Made by a program: the position numbers and the translations under genes
DNA from: Arthrobacter sp. PGP41
GTDB taxonomy: Bacteria > Actinomycetota > Actinomycetes > Actinomycetales > Micrococcaceae
Assembly (NCBI RefSeq): GCF_002953935.1
Contig: NZ_CP026514.1
Location: 496,001 to 560,000 of the forward strand
Length of the DNA stretch: 64,000 nt
Reading direction: 5' to 3'
The notes under the pieces: generated by a model
What the model saw: the letters and a program-made list of their open reading frames with translations, nothing else
What the model was told of the DNA's origin: nothing
The model's database searches: none
In this document: positions 15,559 to 24,858 of the stretch, piece by piece
Layout: each line of letters opens with the position of its first letter
Position numbering within the stretch: the first letter of the stretch is position 1

Positions 15559-17058
15559 ATGGTCCGCGAACTGTCCCATTTTGTCGGCGGCCACCATGCT
15601 GCCGGACTGTCAGGCCGATTTGGCGACGTCTTTGATCCGTGTACCGGCGAGGTCCAGGCCCGGGTGCCGCTCGCCGGCCGGGACGAGGTGCAGAACGCAG
15701 TAGCCGTTGCCGAGAAGGCGCAGGTGGAGTGGGCGGCCATGAACCCCCAGCGGCGCGGCAGGATCATGCTGCGGTTCGTGGACCTGGTCAACCGGGACAT
15801 CGATGGGCTCGCCCGGCTGCTCTCCTCAGAGCATGGGAAGACCCTCGCCGATTCCAAAGGCGACATCCAGCGCGGCCTCGAGGTGGTGGAGTTCGCTGCC
15901 GGCGCGCCGCACCTGCTCAAGGGCGAGTTCTCCAGCGACGCGGGCCAGGGGATTGACATCCACTCACTGCGCCAGCCCCTTGGCGTGGTGGCGGGCATCA
16001 CGCCGTTCAATTTTCCCGCCATGATTCCGCTGTGGAAGTCAGGCCCCGCCCTGGCGGCCGGCAACGCCTTCATCCTGAAACCCTCCGAACGCGATCCCTC
16101 GGTGCCCCTCCGCCTGGCTGAGTTGTACACCGAGGCGGGCGTTCCGGACGGGGTGTTCAATGTGGTGAACGGAGACAAGGAAGCAGTGGACGCGCTGCTT
16201 GAGGACCACCAGGTCAAGGCCGTCGGGTTCGTGGGCTCCACCCCGGTGGCCCGGTACATCTACGCCACGGCTGCGGCTAACGGAAAGCGGGCGCAGTGCT
16301 TCGGCGGCGCCAAGAACCACATGGTGGTCATGCCTGATGCGGACCTGGACCAGGCGGCCGACGCCCTCATCGGCGCGGGATACGGGTCAGCCGGAGAGCG
16401 CTGCATGGCTGTTTCGGTGGCCGTGCCGGTAGGGGAGGAGACGGCCAACCGGCTAGTGGCCAGGCTCCAGGAACGGGTCGCGGCGCTTAAGGTGGGCCCA
16501 AGTTTGGACAAGGAAACGGACTTTGGCCCGGTAGTCACGGCTGCCGCCAAGGAGCGCATCGAGGGCTACATTAAGGCCGGGGTGGATGAGGGCGCCACGC
16601 TCCTGGCCGACGGCCGGGGCTTCAGCGTGCGGGGACACGAAGGCGGCTTCTGGATAGGGCCTACCCTTTTCGACCACGTCAGCAAGGACATGGCCATCTA
16701 CCGCAATGAGATCTTCGGTCCCGTCCTCAGCGTTGTCAGGGCGGCTGATTACGACGAAGCCCTGCGGCTGTGCACTGAAAACGAGTTCGGCAACGGCGTG
16801 GCGATCTTCACCCGCGATGGTGACGCCGCCAGGGATTTCGCCACCCGGGTGGACGTGGGCATGGTGGGCATCAACGTTCCCATCCCCGTGCCCATCGCGT
16901 ACTACACGTTCGGCGGCTGGAAGGCGTCAGGATTTGGCGACCTCAATCAACACGGCGCGGACGCGTTCCGCTTCTATACCAAGACCAAGACGGTGACCAC
17001 GCGGTGGCCCTCAGGAATACGGCACGGAGCCAGCTTCGTGATGCCGGAAGGAAGCTGA
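15559..17058 (+). CDS. mmsA: CoA-acylating methylmalonate-semialdehyde dehydrogenase
   Basis: The 499-residue protein belongs to the aldehyde dehydrogenase superfamily. The active-site Cys lies in GYGSAGERCMAVSVAV (about residue 280), and GFVGSTPVARYIY and GGAKNHMVVMPDADLDQAADALIGA are typical of MmsA. It converts methylmalonate semialdehyde plus CoA and NAD to propionyl-CoA and CO2, the last valine-specific step. Its stop overlaps the ATG of the hydrolase gene. It is the first gene of a four-gene valine catabolic operon. Confidence 0.93.
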   Translation: MVRELSHFVGGHHAAGLSGRFGDVFDPCTGEVQARVPLAGRDEVQNAVAVAEKAQVEWAAMNPQRRGRIMLRFVDLVNRDIDGLARLLSSEHGKTLADSKGDIQRGLEVVEFAAGAPHLLKGEFSSDAGQGIDIHSLRQPLGVVAGITPFNFPAMIPLWKSGPALAAGNAFILKPSERDPSVPLRLAELYTEAGVPDGVFNVVNGDKEAVDALLEDHQVKAVGFVGSTPVARYIYATAAANGKRAQCFGGAKNHMVVMPDADLDQAADALIGAGYGSAGERCMAVSVAVPVGEETANRLVARLQERVAALKVGPSLDKETDFGPVVTAAAKERIEGYIKAGVDEGATLLADGRGFSVRGHEGGFWIGPTLFDHVSKDMAIYRNEIFGPVLSVVRAADYDEALRLCTENEFGNGVAIFTRDGDAARDFATRVDVGMVGINVPIPVPIAYYTFGGWKASGFGDLNQHGADAFRFYTKTKTVTTRWPSGIRHGASFVMPEGS

Positions 17059-18188
17059 TGACTGCCAACATGGCAAATAACGCAGTGAACGGCGCGGGGA
17101 GCCCCTCTGGAGCTGCAGGCAGCAACGCGGAGGTGCTGTTCGAGCGCCGAGGCCGGCTGGGGGTGGTGACCCTCAACCGGCCCAAGGCGGTGAATGCGCT
17201 CACGGCGGGGATGGTTGGCGCGCTCTTGGAGCAGCTCACCCTGTGGGCGGACGACGACGGCGTTGCCACGGTCCTGGTGCAGGGCGCCGGCAGCCGTGGC
17301 CTCTGTGCCGGCGGCGACATTGTGGCGATCTACGAAGACATGCTGGCGGGCGGTGACAGGACGGCGCATTTCTGGGAGACGGAGTATCAGGTCAATTCCC
17401 TCATTGCCCGGTATCCCAAGCCCTACGTGGCATTGATGGACGGGCTGGTGCTGGGCGGGGGTGTTGGAATTTCCGCCCACGGGTCCGTCCGGGTGGTCAC
17501 CGAACGCACCCGGACGGGGATGCCCGAAACAACCATCGGCTTTGCCCCCGACGTGGGCGGGACCTTCCTCCTGTCCCGCGCCCCCGGGGAAACCGGAACC
17601 CATGCCGCACTGACGGGCGCGCACCTGACCGCGGCGGACGCCCTGTTCCTTGGCCTGGCCAGCCACTTTGTCCCGTCCGAAAAGCTGCCTGCCCTGGTGG
17701 CGGCGCTGGACGACGAAACGGCGGACGCCGCCGTCGAGCGTTACCGGGAGGAGGCCCCGCCCTCCGTGCTGGCGGGGCAGCGGGACTGGATCGACAGCTG
17801 CTACGCCTCGGACGACGCCGAGGAGGTTGTCCGGCGGCTTAGGGCACACGGCGGCGTTGAAGCCGCTGCCGCGGCCGATACCATCGAGGCGAAGTCGCCC
17901 ACGTCGGTCAAGGTCACGCTGGCCTCCCTGCGCAGGGTCAAGGGCCGGACACTGGATGAGGCCCTGGTCCAGGAATACCGCGTGGGCCTCCGGTTCCTGT
18001 CTGCGCCGGACTTCCGTGAGGGCATCCGGGCGCAGGTGGTGGACAAGGACCGGAACCCCCGCTGGAAACCACCCACCCTGGCCGAGGTGGAACCGGGCCT
18101 GGTGGACCGCTTTTTTGAGCCGCTGGGGAACAGGGAATTGGACCTCAACGGCGTGGACCTGCAGCTAAAGGAGCCTGACCATGCCTGA
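17058..18188 (+). CDS. 3-hydroxyisobutyryl-CoA hydrolase (enoyl-CoA hydratase/isomerase family)
   Basis: The 376-residue length and the motifs LGVVTLNRPKAVNALTAGMVGAL, GAGSRGLCAGGDIVAIYED, DGLVLGGGVGISAHGSVRVVTERT and MPETTIGFAPDVGGTFLLSRAPG identify the HIBYL-CoA hydrolase branch of the crotonase fold. This branch is about 100 residues longer than plain hydratases. It frees 3-hydroxyisobutyrate from its CoA ester in valine breakdown. I begin the gene at the ATG overlapping the mmsA stop rather than at an upstream in-frame start inside mmsA. Its end overlaps mmsB by eight bases. Confidence 0.9.
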   Translation: MTANMANNAVNGAGSPSGAAGSNAEVLFERRGRLGVVTLNRPKAVNALTAGMVGALLEQLTLWADDDGVATVLVQGAGSRGLCAGGDIVAIYEDMLAGGDRTAHFWETEYQVNSLIARYPKPYVALMDGLVLGGGVGISAHGSVRVVTERTRTGMPETTIGFAPDVGGTFLLSRAPGETGTHAALTGAHLTAADALFLGLASHFVPSEKLPALVAALDDETADAAVERYREEAPPSVLAGQRDWIDSCYASDDAEEVVRRLRAHGGVEAAAAADTIEAKSPTSVKVTLASLRRVKGRTLDEALVQEYRVGLRFLSAPDFREGIRAQVVDKDRNPRWKPPTLAEVEPGLVDRFFEPLGNRELDLNGVDLQLKEPDHA

Positions 18189-19206
18189 AAAGTACACTGT
18201 CGCGTTCCTGGGCCTCGGCCATATGGGCGGGCCCATGGCCGTGAACCTGGTCAGGGCCGGCTACCCCGTGACCGGCTTCGACGTGGTGCCGGCAGCCCTT
18301 GACGCCGCCAAAGCCGCCGGCGTCCCCACTGCGGCGAGCGCGGAGGAAGCGGTATCCGGCGCGGATGTGGTCCTCACGATGTTCCCCGGCGGCCGGCATG
18401 TCTTGGATGCCTACCGCGGGAACGCCGGACAACGGGGGCTGCTGGCGGCGGCGAAGCCCGGAACCATGTTCCTGGACTGCTCCACCATCAACGTCGATGA
18501 GGCCCGCGAAGCAGCAGCCCTCGCTGTGGGCGCAGGCCACCGGTCAGTTGACGCTCCGGTCTCGGGCGGGGTGGTGGGCGCGGAAGCCGGCACCCTGACG
18601 TTCATGGTTGGCGGGGAGGCCGAGGGCTTCGAATACGTCCGTCCGCTGCTGGAGATCATGGGCAAGCGCGCGGTGCACTGCGGGGCGCACGGCGCGGGCC
18701 AGGCTGCCAAAATCTGCAACAACCTGATCCTCGGTGTTTCCATGATCGCCGTCAGCGAGGCCTTCGTCCTCGGGGAGAAGCTCGGACTGAGTCACCAGGC
18801 GCTGTTCGATGTGGCGTCCGCGGCGTCCGGGCAGTGCTGGGCGCTCACCACCAACTGCCCGGTCCCCGGCCCCGTTCCCTCGAGCCCTGCCAACCGCGAC
18901 TACCAGCCCGGTTTTGCCGGAGCCCTCATGGCAAAGGACCTCAACCTCGCCCTCAACGCGCTGAAAAGCACCGGGGTGGCGGCGCGGATGGGCCCGCTCG
19001 CAGCAGAAATCTACGATACGTTTGCCGCGGGGGAGGGCGCCGGCCGGGACTTCTCGGGCATCATCACGGACATCCGCAACAAGTCCGCGGGGCCGGACGG
19101 CGCGGAACCAGACAACTCAAGAACCAGTGCACCACAGGACGCGTCAGGTGGTGCACCACCAGGCGCATCACGCAGAGCAGCGCAGGACGACGGGAGCCCG
19201 GAATGA
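18181..19206 (+). CDS. mmsB: 3-hydroxyisobutyrate dehydrogenase with an extended C-terminus
   Basis: The protein has an N-terminal Rossmann motif [15 protein letters not shown], the substrate loop [20 protein letters not shown] and the catalytic Lys177 in [12 protein letters not shown]. It oxidises 3-hydroxyisobutyrate to methylmalonate semialdehyde for MmsA. At 341 residues it is about 40 longer than usual. After the family end ([12 protein letters not shown]) it carries a disordered Ser/Ala/Gly/Pro tail encoded by imperfect repeats of GTGCACCAC-type sequence. The stop overlaps the next ATG. Confidence 0.92.
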   Translation: MPEKYTVAFLGLGHMGGPMAVNLVRAGYPVTGFDVVPAALDAAKAAGVPTAASAEEAVSGADVVLTMFPGGRHVLDAYRGNAGQRGLLAAAKPGTMFLDCSTINVDEAREAAALAVGAGHRSVDAPVSGGVVGAEAGTLTFMVGGEAEGFEYVRPLLEIMGKRAVHCGAHGAGQAAKICNNLILGVSMIAVSEAFVLGEKLGLSHQALFDVASAASGQCWALTTNCPVPGPVPSSPANRDYQPGFAGALMAKDLNLALNALKSTGVAARMGPLAAEIYDTFAAGEGAGRDFSGIITDIRNKSAGPDGAEPDNSRTSAPQDASGGAPPGASRRAAQDDGSPE

Positions 19207-19979
19207 CGGAATACACGAACATCCTCGTGGAACAGCGGGGCCGGGTAGGCCTTGTGACGCTGAACCGGCCGCAGGCGCTTAATGCCCTCAACAAGGCCAC
19301 CATGGAGGAACTCGTGTCCGCCGTGAGGATCATGGACGCCGATCCGGGCGTGGGAGCCGTGGTCATCACGGGTTCCGGCAAGGCCTTTGCCGCCGGGGCG
19401 GACATCAAGGAGATGGCGGCCCAGGGCTACATCGATATGTATGCAGCCGACTGGTTCCGCGGCTGGGAGGATTTCACCAGGCTCCGCATTCCCACCATTG
19501 CCGCCGTCTCCGGATTCGCACTGGGCGGCGGCTGCGAGCTGGCCATGATGTGCGATCTCATCATCGCCGGGGACAACGCCAAGTTCGGCCAGCCGGAAAT
19601 CAACCTGGGCGTCCTGCCGGGCATGGGCGGTTCGCAGCGGCTGACCCGCGCGGTGGGCAAGGCCAAGGCAATGGACCTGATCCTTACCGGGCGGTTCATT
19701 GGAGCGGAGGAGGCTGACCGCTGCGGCCTGGTGTCCCGGGTGGTGCCTGCCGAGGATGTTGTGGAGGAGGCCCTCAAGGCCGCAGAAGTGATCGCGTCGA
19801 AGTCCAAGCCCGCGGCCATGGTGGCGAAGGAAGCCGTAAACGCCGCCTTCGAGACCGGGCTGGCCCAGGGTGTCCTGTTCGAGCGCAGGCTGTTCCATTC
19901 CCTCTTCGCCACCGAGGACCAGAAGGAAGGCATGGCGGCATTCAGCGAGAAGCGCCAGCCGGAGTTCAGGCACCGGTAA
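19203..19979 (+). CDS. Enoyl-CoA hydratase
   Basis: The 258-residue crotonase has [22 protein letters not shown], the oxyanion-hole loop [14 protein letters not shown], and the catalytic-Glu segments [14 protein letters not shown] and [19 protein letters not shown]. These are the short-chain enoyl-CoA hydratase signatures. In this operon it probably hydrates methacrylyl-CoA to 3-hydroxyisobutyryl-CoA. The ATG overlaps the mmsB stop, so all four genes are translationally coupled. Confidence 0.92.
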   Translation: MTEYTNILVEQRGRVGLVTLNRPQALNALNKATMEELVSAVRIMDADPGVGAVVITGSGKAFAAGADIKEMAAQGYIDMYAADWFRGWEDFTRLRIPTIAAVSGFALGGGCELAMMCDLIIAGDNAKFGQPEINLGVLPGMGGSQRLTRAVGKAKAMDLILTGRFIGAEEADRCGLVSRVVPAEDVVEEALKAAEVIASKSKPAAMVAKEAVNAAFETGLAQGVLFERRLFHSLFATEDQKEGMAAFSEKRQPEFRHR

Positions 19980-20054
19980 GGATGCGTCCCAGCTTGTTTA
20001 CAGGTACGTAAGGTAGACAAGGCAGGGCAACCTTGAACCGGATGGGGGAGTTGT

Positions 20055-20708
20055 ATGTGGGCAACGTTGGCGGACACGGGCGGCTCGACAGATAACCTCA
20101 CCGGCCTGGTAGGTGTGGCAGCCCGCGCCATAGAGCAGCTTGGCGAGTGGGGCGTAGGTGCTTTTACCCTTGCGGAAACTGTGGTGCCGCCCATCCCCAG
20201 TGAGGTGATCCTGCCCCTGGCCGGCTACCTTGCCAAGCAGGGGTCCCTGAACCTGGTGCTGGTGTTCGTGGCAAGCACGCTTGGGGCCTACCTCGGTGCC
20301 CTGTTCCTCTACTGGCTTGGCGCCAGGCTGGGCCTGGAGCGTTCCATCCGGGGGTTGTCCAGGCTTCCGTTGGTGGACCGGGAGGATTTTGAACACGCGG
20401 CAGGCTGGTTCCGCCGCCACGGCAGGTCATCGATCTTTTTCGGCAGGCTGCTCCCCGGCATCCGCAGCCTGATCTCGCTCCCGGCAGGGGCATCCCGCAT
20501 GCCCATGGGCACCTTCAGCCTGTTCACCCTGGCCGGCAGCGGCCTGTGGAACGGAGCACTGATTGGCCTGGGATACCTCCTGGGCACCCAGTACCAGCTC
20601 ATCGAGCAGTACTCCAAATTCCTGAACTACGCGGTCTACGCTGCCCTGGGGATTGCCGTGGCCGCCCTCGTGGTCCGGCGGCTCAAGCGGGAGAAATACC
20701 GCCGCTGA
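20055..20708 (+). CDS. DedA family membrane protein
   Basis: The 217-residue protein has the DedA/VTT-domain signatures ETVVPPIPSEVILPLAGYLA (with the conserved acidic residue) and FFGRLLPGIRSLISLPAGASRMP (with the conserved Arg). Four to five hydrophobic segments follow, ending with a basic tail. DedA proteins include lipid flippases for undecaprenyl phosphate and proton-linked transporters. It lies 75 bp after the valine operon and convergent to the MarR gene; a link to valine breakdown is not evident. Confidence 0.9.
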   Translation: MWATLADTGGSTDNLTGLVGVAARAIEQLGEWGVGAFTLAETVVPPIPSEVILPLAGYLAKQGSLNLVLVFVASTLGAYLGALFLYWLGARLGLERSIRGLSRLPLVDREDFEHAAGWFRRHGRSSIFFGRLLPGIRSLISLPAGASRMPMGTFSLFTLAGSGLWNGALIGLGYLLGTQYQLIEQYSKFLNYAVYAALGIAVAALVVRRLKREKYRR

Positions 20709-20737
20709 CCCGGACTTCCCCTGGGCCCGCACAGTCT

Positions 20738-21244
20738 TCAATCCTCAAAATCGCCGGCGTTACGGCGGAAGTCGCGGAGGATCCGGATCAGGTGCTCCAC
20801 GTCGCCGGGATCAAACCCGGGTGCGCTGAACACTTCGGCATTGAGGGCCGCCGTCGAACGCTTGGCCAGGGTGCGTCCCTCGGTGGTGAGTCCGATCAGC
20901 GTGGTCCGGCCGTCCGTGGGGTGCGGGAAGCGGGCCACCAGGCCGGCGCGTTCAAGCCTGTCCACTGCATTGGTGACTGACGTGGGATGGACCTGCAACA
21001 GGGCGCTCGCCTTGTTCATGGGAAGCGAACCCTTCCTGGTAAAACTCAGCAGCGCCAGGAGTTCATAACGGGCAAACGTGAGGCCGAAGGGTTTGAGGAT
21101 GGACTCGATCCTGGCCAGCAGGATCTGCTGGGTGCGCATGATGGCCGTTATGGCCGCCATTGGAGCGGCCACATCCCCCCAGCCGTGTTCTTCCCAGTTC
21201 CGCTGGGCTTCGGCAATGGGATCGCGGGGCAGCGGCGCAGCCAT
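20738..21244 (-). CDS. MarR family regulator, divergent from the acyl-CoA dehydrogenase
   Basis: The 168-residue protein has a MarR winged-helix: FARYELLALLSFTRKGSLPMNKASALLQVHPTSVTNAVDRLERAGLVARFPHPTDGRTTLIGLTTEGR. It starts 91 bp from the divergent acyl-CoA dehydrogenase gene, which makes it that gene's likely regulator, with an acyl-CoA or aromatic ligand as the probable effector (inference). No Cys is placed for redox sensing. Confidence 0.88.
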   Translation of the reverse strand: MAAPLPRDPIAEAQRNWEEHGWGDVAAPMAAITAIMRTQQILLARIESILKPFGLTFARYELLALLSFTRKGSLPMNKASALLQVHPTSVTNAVDRLERAGLVARFPHPTDGRTTLIGLTTEGRTLAKRSTAALNAEVFSAPGFDPGDVEHLIRILRDFRRNAGDFED

Positions 21245-21334
21245 GGATGCCTTTCCTCGTGGTGACGTGGCTCACTTTTCCTAGCCTTGTGAATATACTA
21301 GGACATCCAACGGTTACGTGAGCGGAAGGGACTT

Positions 21335-22543
21335 ATGCCCGTGCAGCAAGTGCAGCCAGTGCAGCCGCAAGGTGCCGCCGATGCACTGCCTTTTCCTGAC
21401 GCGGACCTGATGTACGTGGCGGACCTCCTGCCCCACCACGAACGCGAGCGGTACCTCAGTGTCCGCGAATTCCTGCAGGCACGGGTGCGCCAACAGTCCA
21501 TCCAGTATTGGAACCGTGAAGAGTTCCCCTTCGGCCTGCTGGCGGAGCTGGGCAGGCATGGCCTTGGCGCGCTTCAGGTGGACGGCAGTTCGGTTCTCTT
21601 CAAGGGGCTCATGTACGTGGAAATGGCCCGGGCGGATGTGTCCCTCTCGGCCCTGGCCGGGATCCACAACGAACTGATCGTGGGCACCCTCAACGAGTTG
21701 GGATCGCAGGAGCAGAAGCACCGCTGGCTGCCGGGACTGGAAGCCTTTACCAGCCTGGGGGCCTTTGCCCTGACGGAACCCGGCCATGGTTCCGACATTT
21801 CCGGAGGGCTGGAGACGTCCGCCAGGCTGGACGGAGATGAGTGGATCCTCAACGGCGCCAAGCGCTGGATCGGTGCCGGCACCATCGCCGACTTTGCCCT
21901 GGTGTGGGCGCGGGACATGGCTGACCAGCAGGTCAAGGCCTTCATTGTGGAGACGGACCGGCCCGGCTATGCAGCCACCAAGATCTGCAACAAGATAGGC
22001 CTGCGGATCATGCAGAACGCAGACATCACCCTGCGCGACGTCCGCATCCCGGCTGCCAACCTGCTGCCCGGGGCCACCGGCTTCGCCAAGGCGAACGACC
22101 TTCTCCGGGACTCCCGCGCGTGGGTGGGCTGGCAGGCCGCCGGAATCCAGCTTGCCGCGTTCGACGTTGCGCGGGCCTACTCGCTGAGCCGCCGGCAGTT
22201 CGGCCGGGAACTGGCGCGGTTCCAGCTGGTCCAGCAACAGCTCGCGGACATCCTGGGCAATGCCACCGCCTCGCTGGCACTCATGGTGCAGCTGGCCCGC
22301 GTCCAGGAGGAGGGGAAGCTGGAGATGGCGCAGGCTGCCATGGCGAAGGCCACCACCACCAGGCTTGCCCGGGCATCAGTGGCCATGGGGCGGTCCTTGC
22401 TGGGCGGCAACGGAATCAGCGCCGATTATGAGATGGGCAAGCTCTTCGGTGACGCTGAAATCCTCTACACCTACGAGGGCAGCTACGAGATCAATTCCCT
22501 CATTGTGGGGCGTGCCGTCACCGGGAAGTCGGCCTTCGTCTAG
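21335..22543 (+). CDS. Acyl-CoA dehydrogenase (glutaryl-CoA dehydrogenase-like branch)
   Basis: The 402-residue flavoprotein has the family signatures AFALTEPGHGSDISGGLETSA and RDSRAWVGWQAAGIQLAAFDVA, and catalytic Glu381 in YTYEGSYEINSLIVGRAVTG. The C-terminal GRAVTG segment and the C-terminal Glu position resemble glutaryl-CoA dehydrogenase. The neighbourhood suggests a role with branched-chain or short acyl-CoAs. The N-terminus has a short VQQVQPVQPQ repeat before the conserved domain. I am sure of the family, not of the substrate. Confidence 0.88.
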   Translation: MPVQQVQPVQPQGAADALPFPDADLMYVADLLPHHERERYLSVREFLQARVRQQSIQYWNREEFPFGLLAELGRHGLGALQVDGSSVLFKGLMYVEMARADVSLSALAGIHNELIVGTLNELGSQEQKHRWLPGLEAFTSLGAFALTEPGHGSDISGGLETSARLDGDEWILNGAKRWIGAGTIADFALVWARDMADQQVKAFIVETDRPGYAATKICNKIGLRIMQNADITLRDVRIPAANLLPGATGFAKANDLLRDSRAWVGWQAAGIQLAAFDVARAYSLSRRQFGRELARFQLVQQQLADILGNATASLALMVQLARVQEEGKLEMAQAAMAKATTTRLARASVAMGRSLLGGNGISADYEMGKLFGDAEILYTYEGSYEINSLIVGRAVTGKSAFV

Positions 22544-22573
22544 CGGGGCCCTCCTGTTTGGCGGGGCCGGGTA

Positions 22574-23359
22574 CTAGAGGTTCCTGTCGGCGTAGACCAG
22601 CAGTGCGGCACGAACAAACGCCGCCCCCGCATCACCCCCGTAATTGGCGGCGAACCTGGCATCGGCCACATACATTTCCGCCAGTCCGGTCACGTACCCC
22701 TTGAGGTCCCCGCCTTGCTCGGCTGCGGGTGTCCCGGGAATTGCTGACAGCCAATCGACATGCCGCCTGGCCAAGTCCTGCGCCTCAGCTCCATCCGGGG
22801 CGGCCCCTGAACCTGCCGCGGCGATCCAGTCGCTGCCGAGCCTTTCAGCAGCGGACTTCCACTCCTGTTTCCTTGCTGCATCCATGTCCCGCCACCAGGC
22901 GTCGCTCTTTGCGTAGGCATCCTTGCCCCAGCGCTCTTCCACCTCGTCCTTGTACTGTGTGTGGTCGAAGCCGTCGAACATCTTTTCCGCCGCCACCTCG
23001 CCTCCTCCTTTCATTGTTTCGATTGTTTGCCGGACGGACGCCATCTGCCGCGAAAGCCTGTCCTGTTCCTGGCCCAGCCACTCCAGGTGGTGGGTGAGCG
23101 CCTCGACCGCGTCTGTCTGCCGGCGGAACACCTCGGCAATGGCCGGCAGGCCCAGCCCAAGCTCCCGCAGGAGGAGGATCCGCTGCAGCTGCAGGAGGGC
23201 GGCGGCATCGTAGTACCGGTAGCCGTTGCTGCCCACGCGGCTGGGCTTCAGCAGCCCAATGTCGTCGTAATGGCGCAGCGTACGGCTGGTGGTTCCGGCC
23301 ATCCTGGCGATGTCCTGGATGGCCCAGTCCGGGCCGGCCCTACCTTCCGCTGCATCCAT
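22574..23359 (-). CDS. MerR family regulator with TipAS-type ligand domain
   Basis: The 261-residue protein has an N-terminal MerR helix-turn-helix (IQDIARMAGTTSRTLRHYDDIGLLKPSRV, residues 14-42, then GYRYYD). A coiled-coil (QEQDRLSRQMASVRQTIETMKGG) leads into a TipAS domain (DGFDHTQYKDEVEERWGKDAYAKSDAWWRDM and MYVADARFAANYGGDAGAAFVRAAL). TipA-like proteins are activated by binding antibiotics or other ligands and turn on their own promoters. It lies 33 bp after the small membrane gene on the same strand, so they may be co-transcribed. Confidence 0.9.
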   Translation of the reverse strand: MDAAEGRAGPDWAIQDIARMAGTTSRTLRHYDDIGLLKPSRVGSNGYRYYDAAALLQLQRILLLRELGLGLPAIAEVFRRQTDAVEALTHHLEWLGQEQDRLSRQMASVRQTIETMKGGGEVAAEKMFDGFDHTQYKDEVEERWGKDAYAKSDAWWRDMDAARKQEWKSAAERLGSDWIAAAGSGAAPDGAEAQDLARRHVDWLSAIPGTPAAEQGGDLKGYVTGLAEMYVADARFAANYGGDAGAAFVRAALLVYADRNL

Positions 23360-23392
23360 GCTTCGAGCGTAGGGGTTGACGCTGCGTCAAGG

Positions 23393-23749
23393 TCAAGCAG
23401 GTTTTTCGGGAAAACCATGGCCGCGCGGCCGGTCACGTGCTGACCGGTTCCGGGCCTGCGCCACAAGCCTTCTGAACGCGAAAATGAAGACTGCCTCGAT
23501 GGCCAGCATCAGTCCCACGAGAAGCCATTGCCCGCGGGCAGCGAAAAAGATGCATCCGGTCAGGGCCAGGATGGTCCCCAGCGCGAGGGTGTAGACGGCA
23601 AATCCGATGGCGACGCGTGCGCTGCGCACGCCGGTACGGAAACCGAAGCCGAGGGGTTCCCCGCCGGGGCGCCCGGGAACGCGGTCGGGCGCCGCCGGTC
23701 CCAGCCTGTCGAACTCATCCCAGGGATCCTGGCCCTGGTCCTGTCCCAT
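23393..23749 (-). CDS. Small two-helix membrane protein
   Basis: The ATG at 23749 gives 118 residues, beginning MGQDQGQDPWDEFDRLGP. Two helices (VAIGFAVYTLALGTILALTGCIFF and WLLVGLMLAIEAVFIFAFRRLVAQA) are followed by a basic tail. A longer in-frame start at 23887 would run through the cold-shock terminator hairpin and is unlikely. I do not recognise a family; similar short membrane proteins are common in Micrococcaceae. It precedes the TipAS-like regulator. Confidence 0.7.
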   Translation of the reverse strand: MGQDQGQDPWDEFDRLGPAAPDRVPGRPGGEPLGFGFRTGVRSARVAIGFAVYTLALGTILALTGCIFFAARGQWLLVGLMLAIEAVFIFAFRRLVAQARNRSARDRPRGHGFPEKPA

Positions 23750-23810
23750 CACCCTCCAATTGTCCCAAAACCCAATCGGAACCGGGGGAGTAGCGACGGA
23801 GCCGGGAGCA

Positions 23811-23849
23811 AAACAGCGGCCCCTCCAGCATGATGCTGAAGGGGCCGCT
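23811..23849 (-). terminator. Rho-independent terminator of the cold-shock gene
   Basis: A 16-bp stem with one mismatch (arms 23815-23830 and 23834-23849) and a three-base loop is followed, in the minus direction, by TGTTTTG. It lies about 45 bases after the cold-shock stop. Confidence 0.75.
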
Positions 23850-23894
23850 GCCTGGTACGGGGTTCCCCCGGCAGAGCCGGAGGTCACCTAAGCC

Positions 23895-24098
23895 TTAGAG
23901 CGGGCGGATGTTCTCTGCCTGCGGGCCCTTGGGGCCCTGCGTCACATCGAATTCAACCTTCTGGTTCTCATCGAGTGAACGGTATCCGCTGCTGGCGATT
24001 GCCGAGTAGTGGGCGAAAACGTCAGCGGACCCGTCATCGGGGGCAATGAAGCCAAAACCCTTTTCGGCGTTGAACCATTTAACTGTGCCTGTTGCCAT
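23895..24098 (-). CDS. cspA: Cold-shock protein (CspA family)
   Basis: The 67-residue protein is a single OB-fold cold-shock domain with RNP1 KGFGFI and RNP2 VFAHYSAI, ending [14 protein letters not shown]. It binds single-stranded nucleic acid and acts as an RNA chaperone. I chose the ATG giving [10 protein letters not shown], the canonical family start; a longer frame upstream adds unrelated residues in the leader. It has its own promoter, a leader of about 75 bases and its own terminator. Confidence 0.95.
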   Translation of the reverse strand: MATGTVKWFNAEKGFGFIAPDDGSADVFAHYSAIASSGYRSLDENQKVEFDVTQGPKGPQAENIRPL

Positions 24099-24179
24099 GG
24101 CTGCATTCCTTCGTGTGACTCTGATTCTCTCCCCGGGCAATAGGCCCGAAGTGCGCGGAGAACGTCCCCCGCAGTCCCC

Positions 24180-24208
24180 AACGTACGGGGCGGAAGCCGC
24201 GCTTGCAA
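24180..24208 (-). promoter_or_regulatory. Probable promoter of the cold-shock gene
   Basis: On the minus strand TTGCAA (24208-24203) and TACGTT (24185-24180) are 17 bases apart. This leaves a leader of about 75 nt containing a small CGGGC/GCCCG hairpin, as expected for a cold-shock mRNA. Confidence 0.5.
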
Positions 24209-24231
24209 GGGTTGGGCAACATTTGGCGAGG

Positions 24232-24858
24232 TCAGCGCATCCCTTCGCGCCGGATGGCGGTGGCAATTGCGGCCGCCCTGGTGTCCACCCCGAGCTTCGC
24301 GTAGATGTGGGCCAGGTGCGTTTTCACCGTGGCTTCCGAGATAAAAAGGCGCCTGCCGAGTTCGCGGTTGCTCAGCCCCTCAGTGAGGAGGCTCAGCAGT
24401 TCGGCCTCCCGCGGGGTGAGGATTTCCTCCGGATTCCGCAGTTGCTGGAACAGCCGCGACGCCACGGGCGGGCTCATGACGCTCTTGCCCTGCACCGCGC
24501 CGCGGATAGCGGCGAAGATTTCCTCCGGAGCTGCATCCTTCAGGAGGTATCCCATGGCGCCGGCATCGACTGCGCGCACAATATCCGCGTCGGAGTCGTA
24601 TGTGGTGAAGACGAGGATCGCCTGGCCGCTGTTGCGCTGGCGGATCTTCCTGATGGCCTCAATCCCGTCCATTCCGGAGCCCATGGCGAGGTCCATGACC
24701 ACCACGGCAGGGGAGTGCTCCTGCACCCGCTCCACCGCTTCTTCCCCGGATGCCGCCTCTCCGACGACCTCCAGGTCGGGCTGCGTCCCCAGGAGCGCCC
24801 GCAGCCCGCTCCTCACCACCAGGTGGTCGTCCACCAGCAGGACGGTGATCGCGCTCAT
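24232..24858 (-). CDS. NarL/LuxR-type response regulator
   Basis: The 208-residue protein has a receiver domain ([18 protein letters not shown]; phospho-acceptor Asp in [14 protein letters not shown]; the conserved Lys in [10 protein letters not shown]) and a LuxR-type DNA-binding domain ([45 protein letters not shown]). It is co-transcribed with the kinase upstream through a 4-bp overlap. The domain layout equals that of SenR-type regulators. Confidence 0.93.
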   Translation of the reverse strand: MSAITVLLVDDHLVVRSGLRALLGTQPDLEVVGEAASGEEAVERVQEHSPAVVVMDLAMGSGMDGIEAIRKIRQRNSGQAILVFTTYDSDADIVRAVDAGAMGYLLKDAAPEEIFAAIRGAVQGKSVMSPPVASRLFQQLRNPEEILTPREAELLSLLTEGLSNRELGRRLFISEATVKTHLAHIYAKLGVDTRAAAIATAIRREGMR

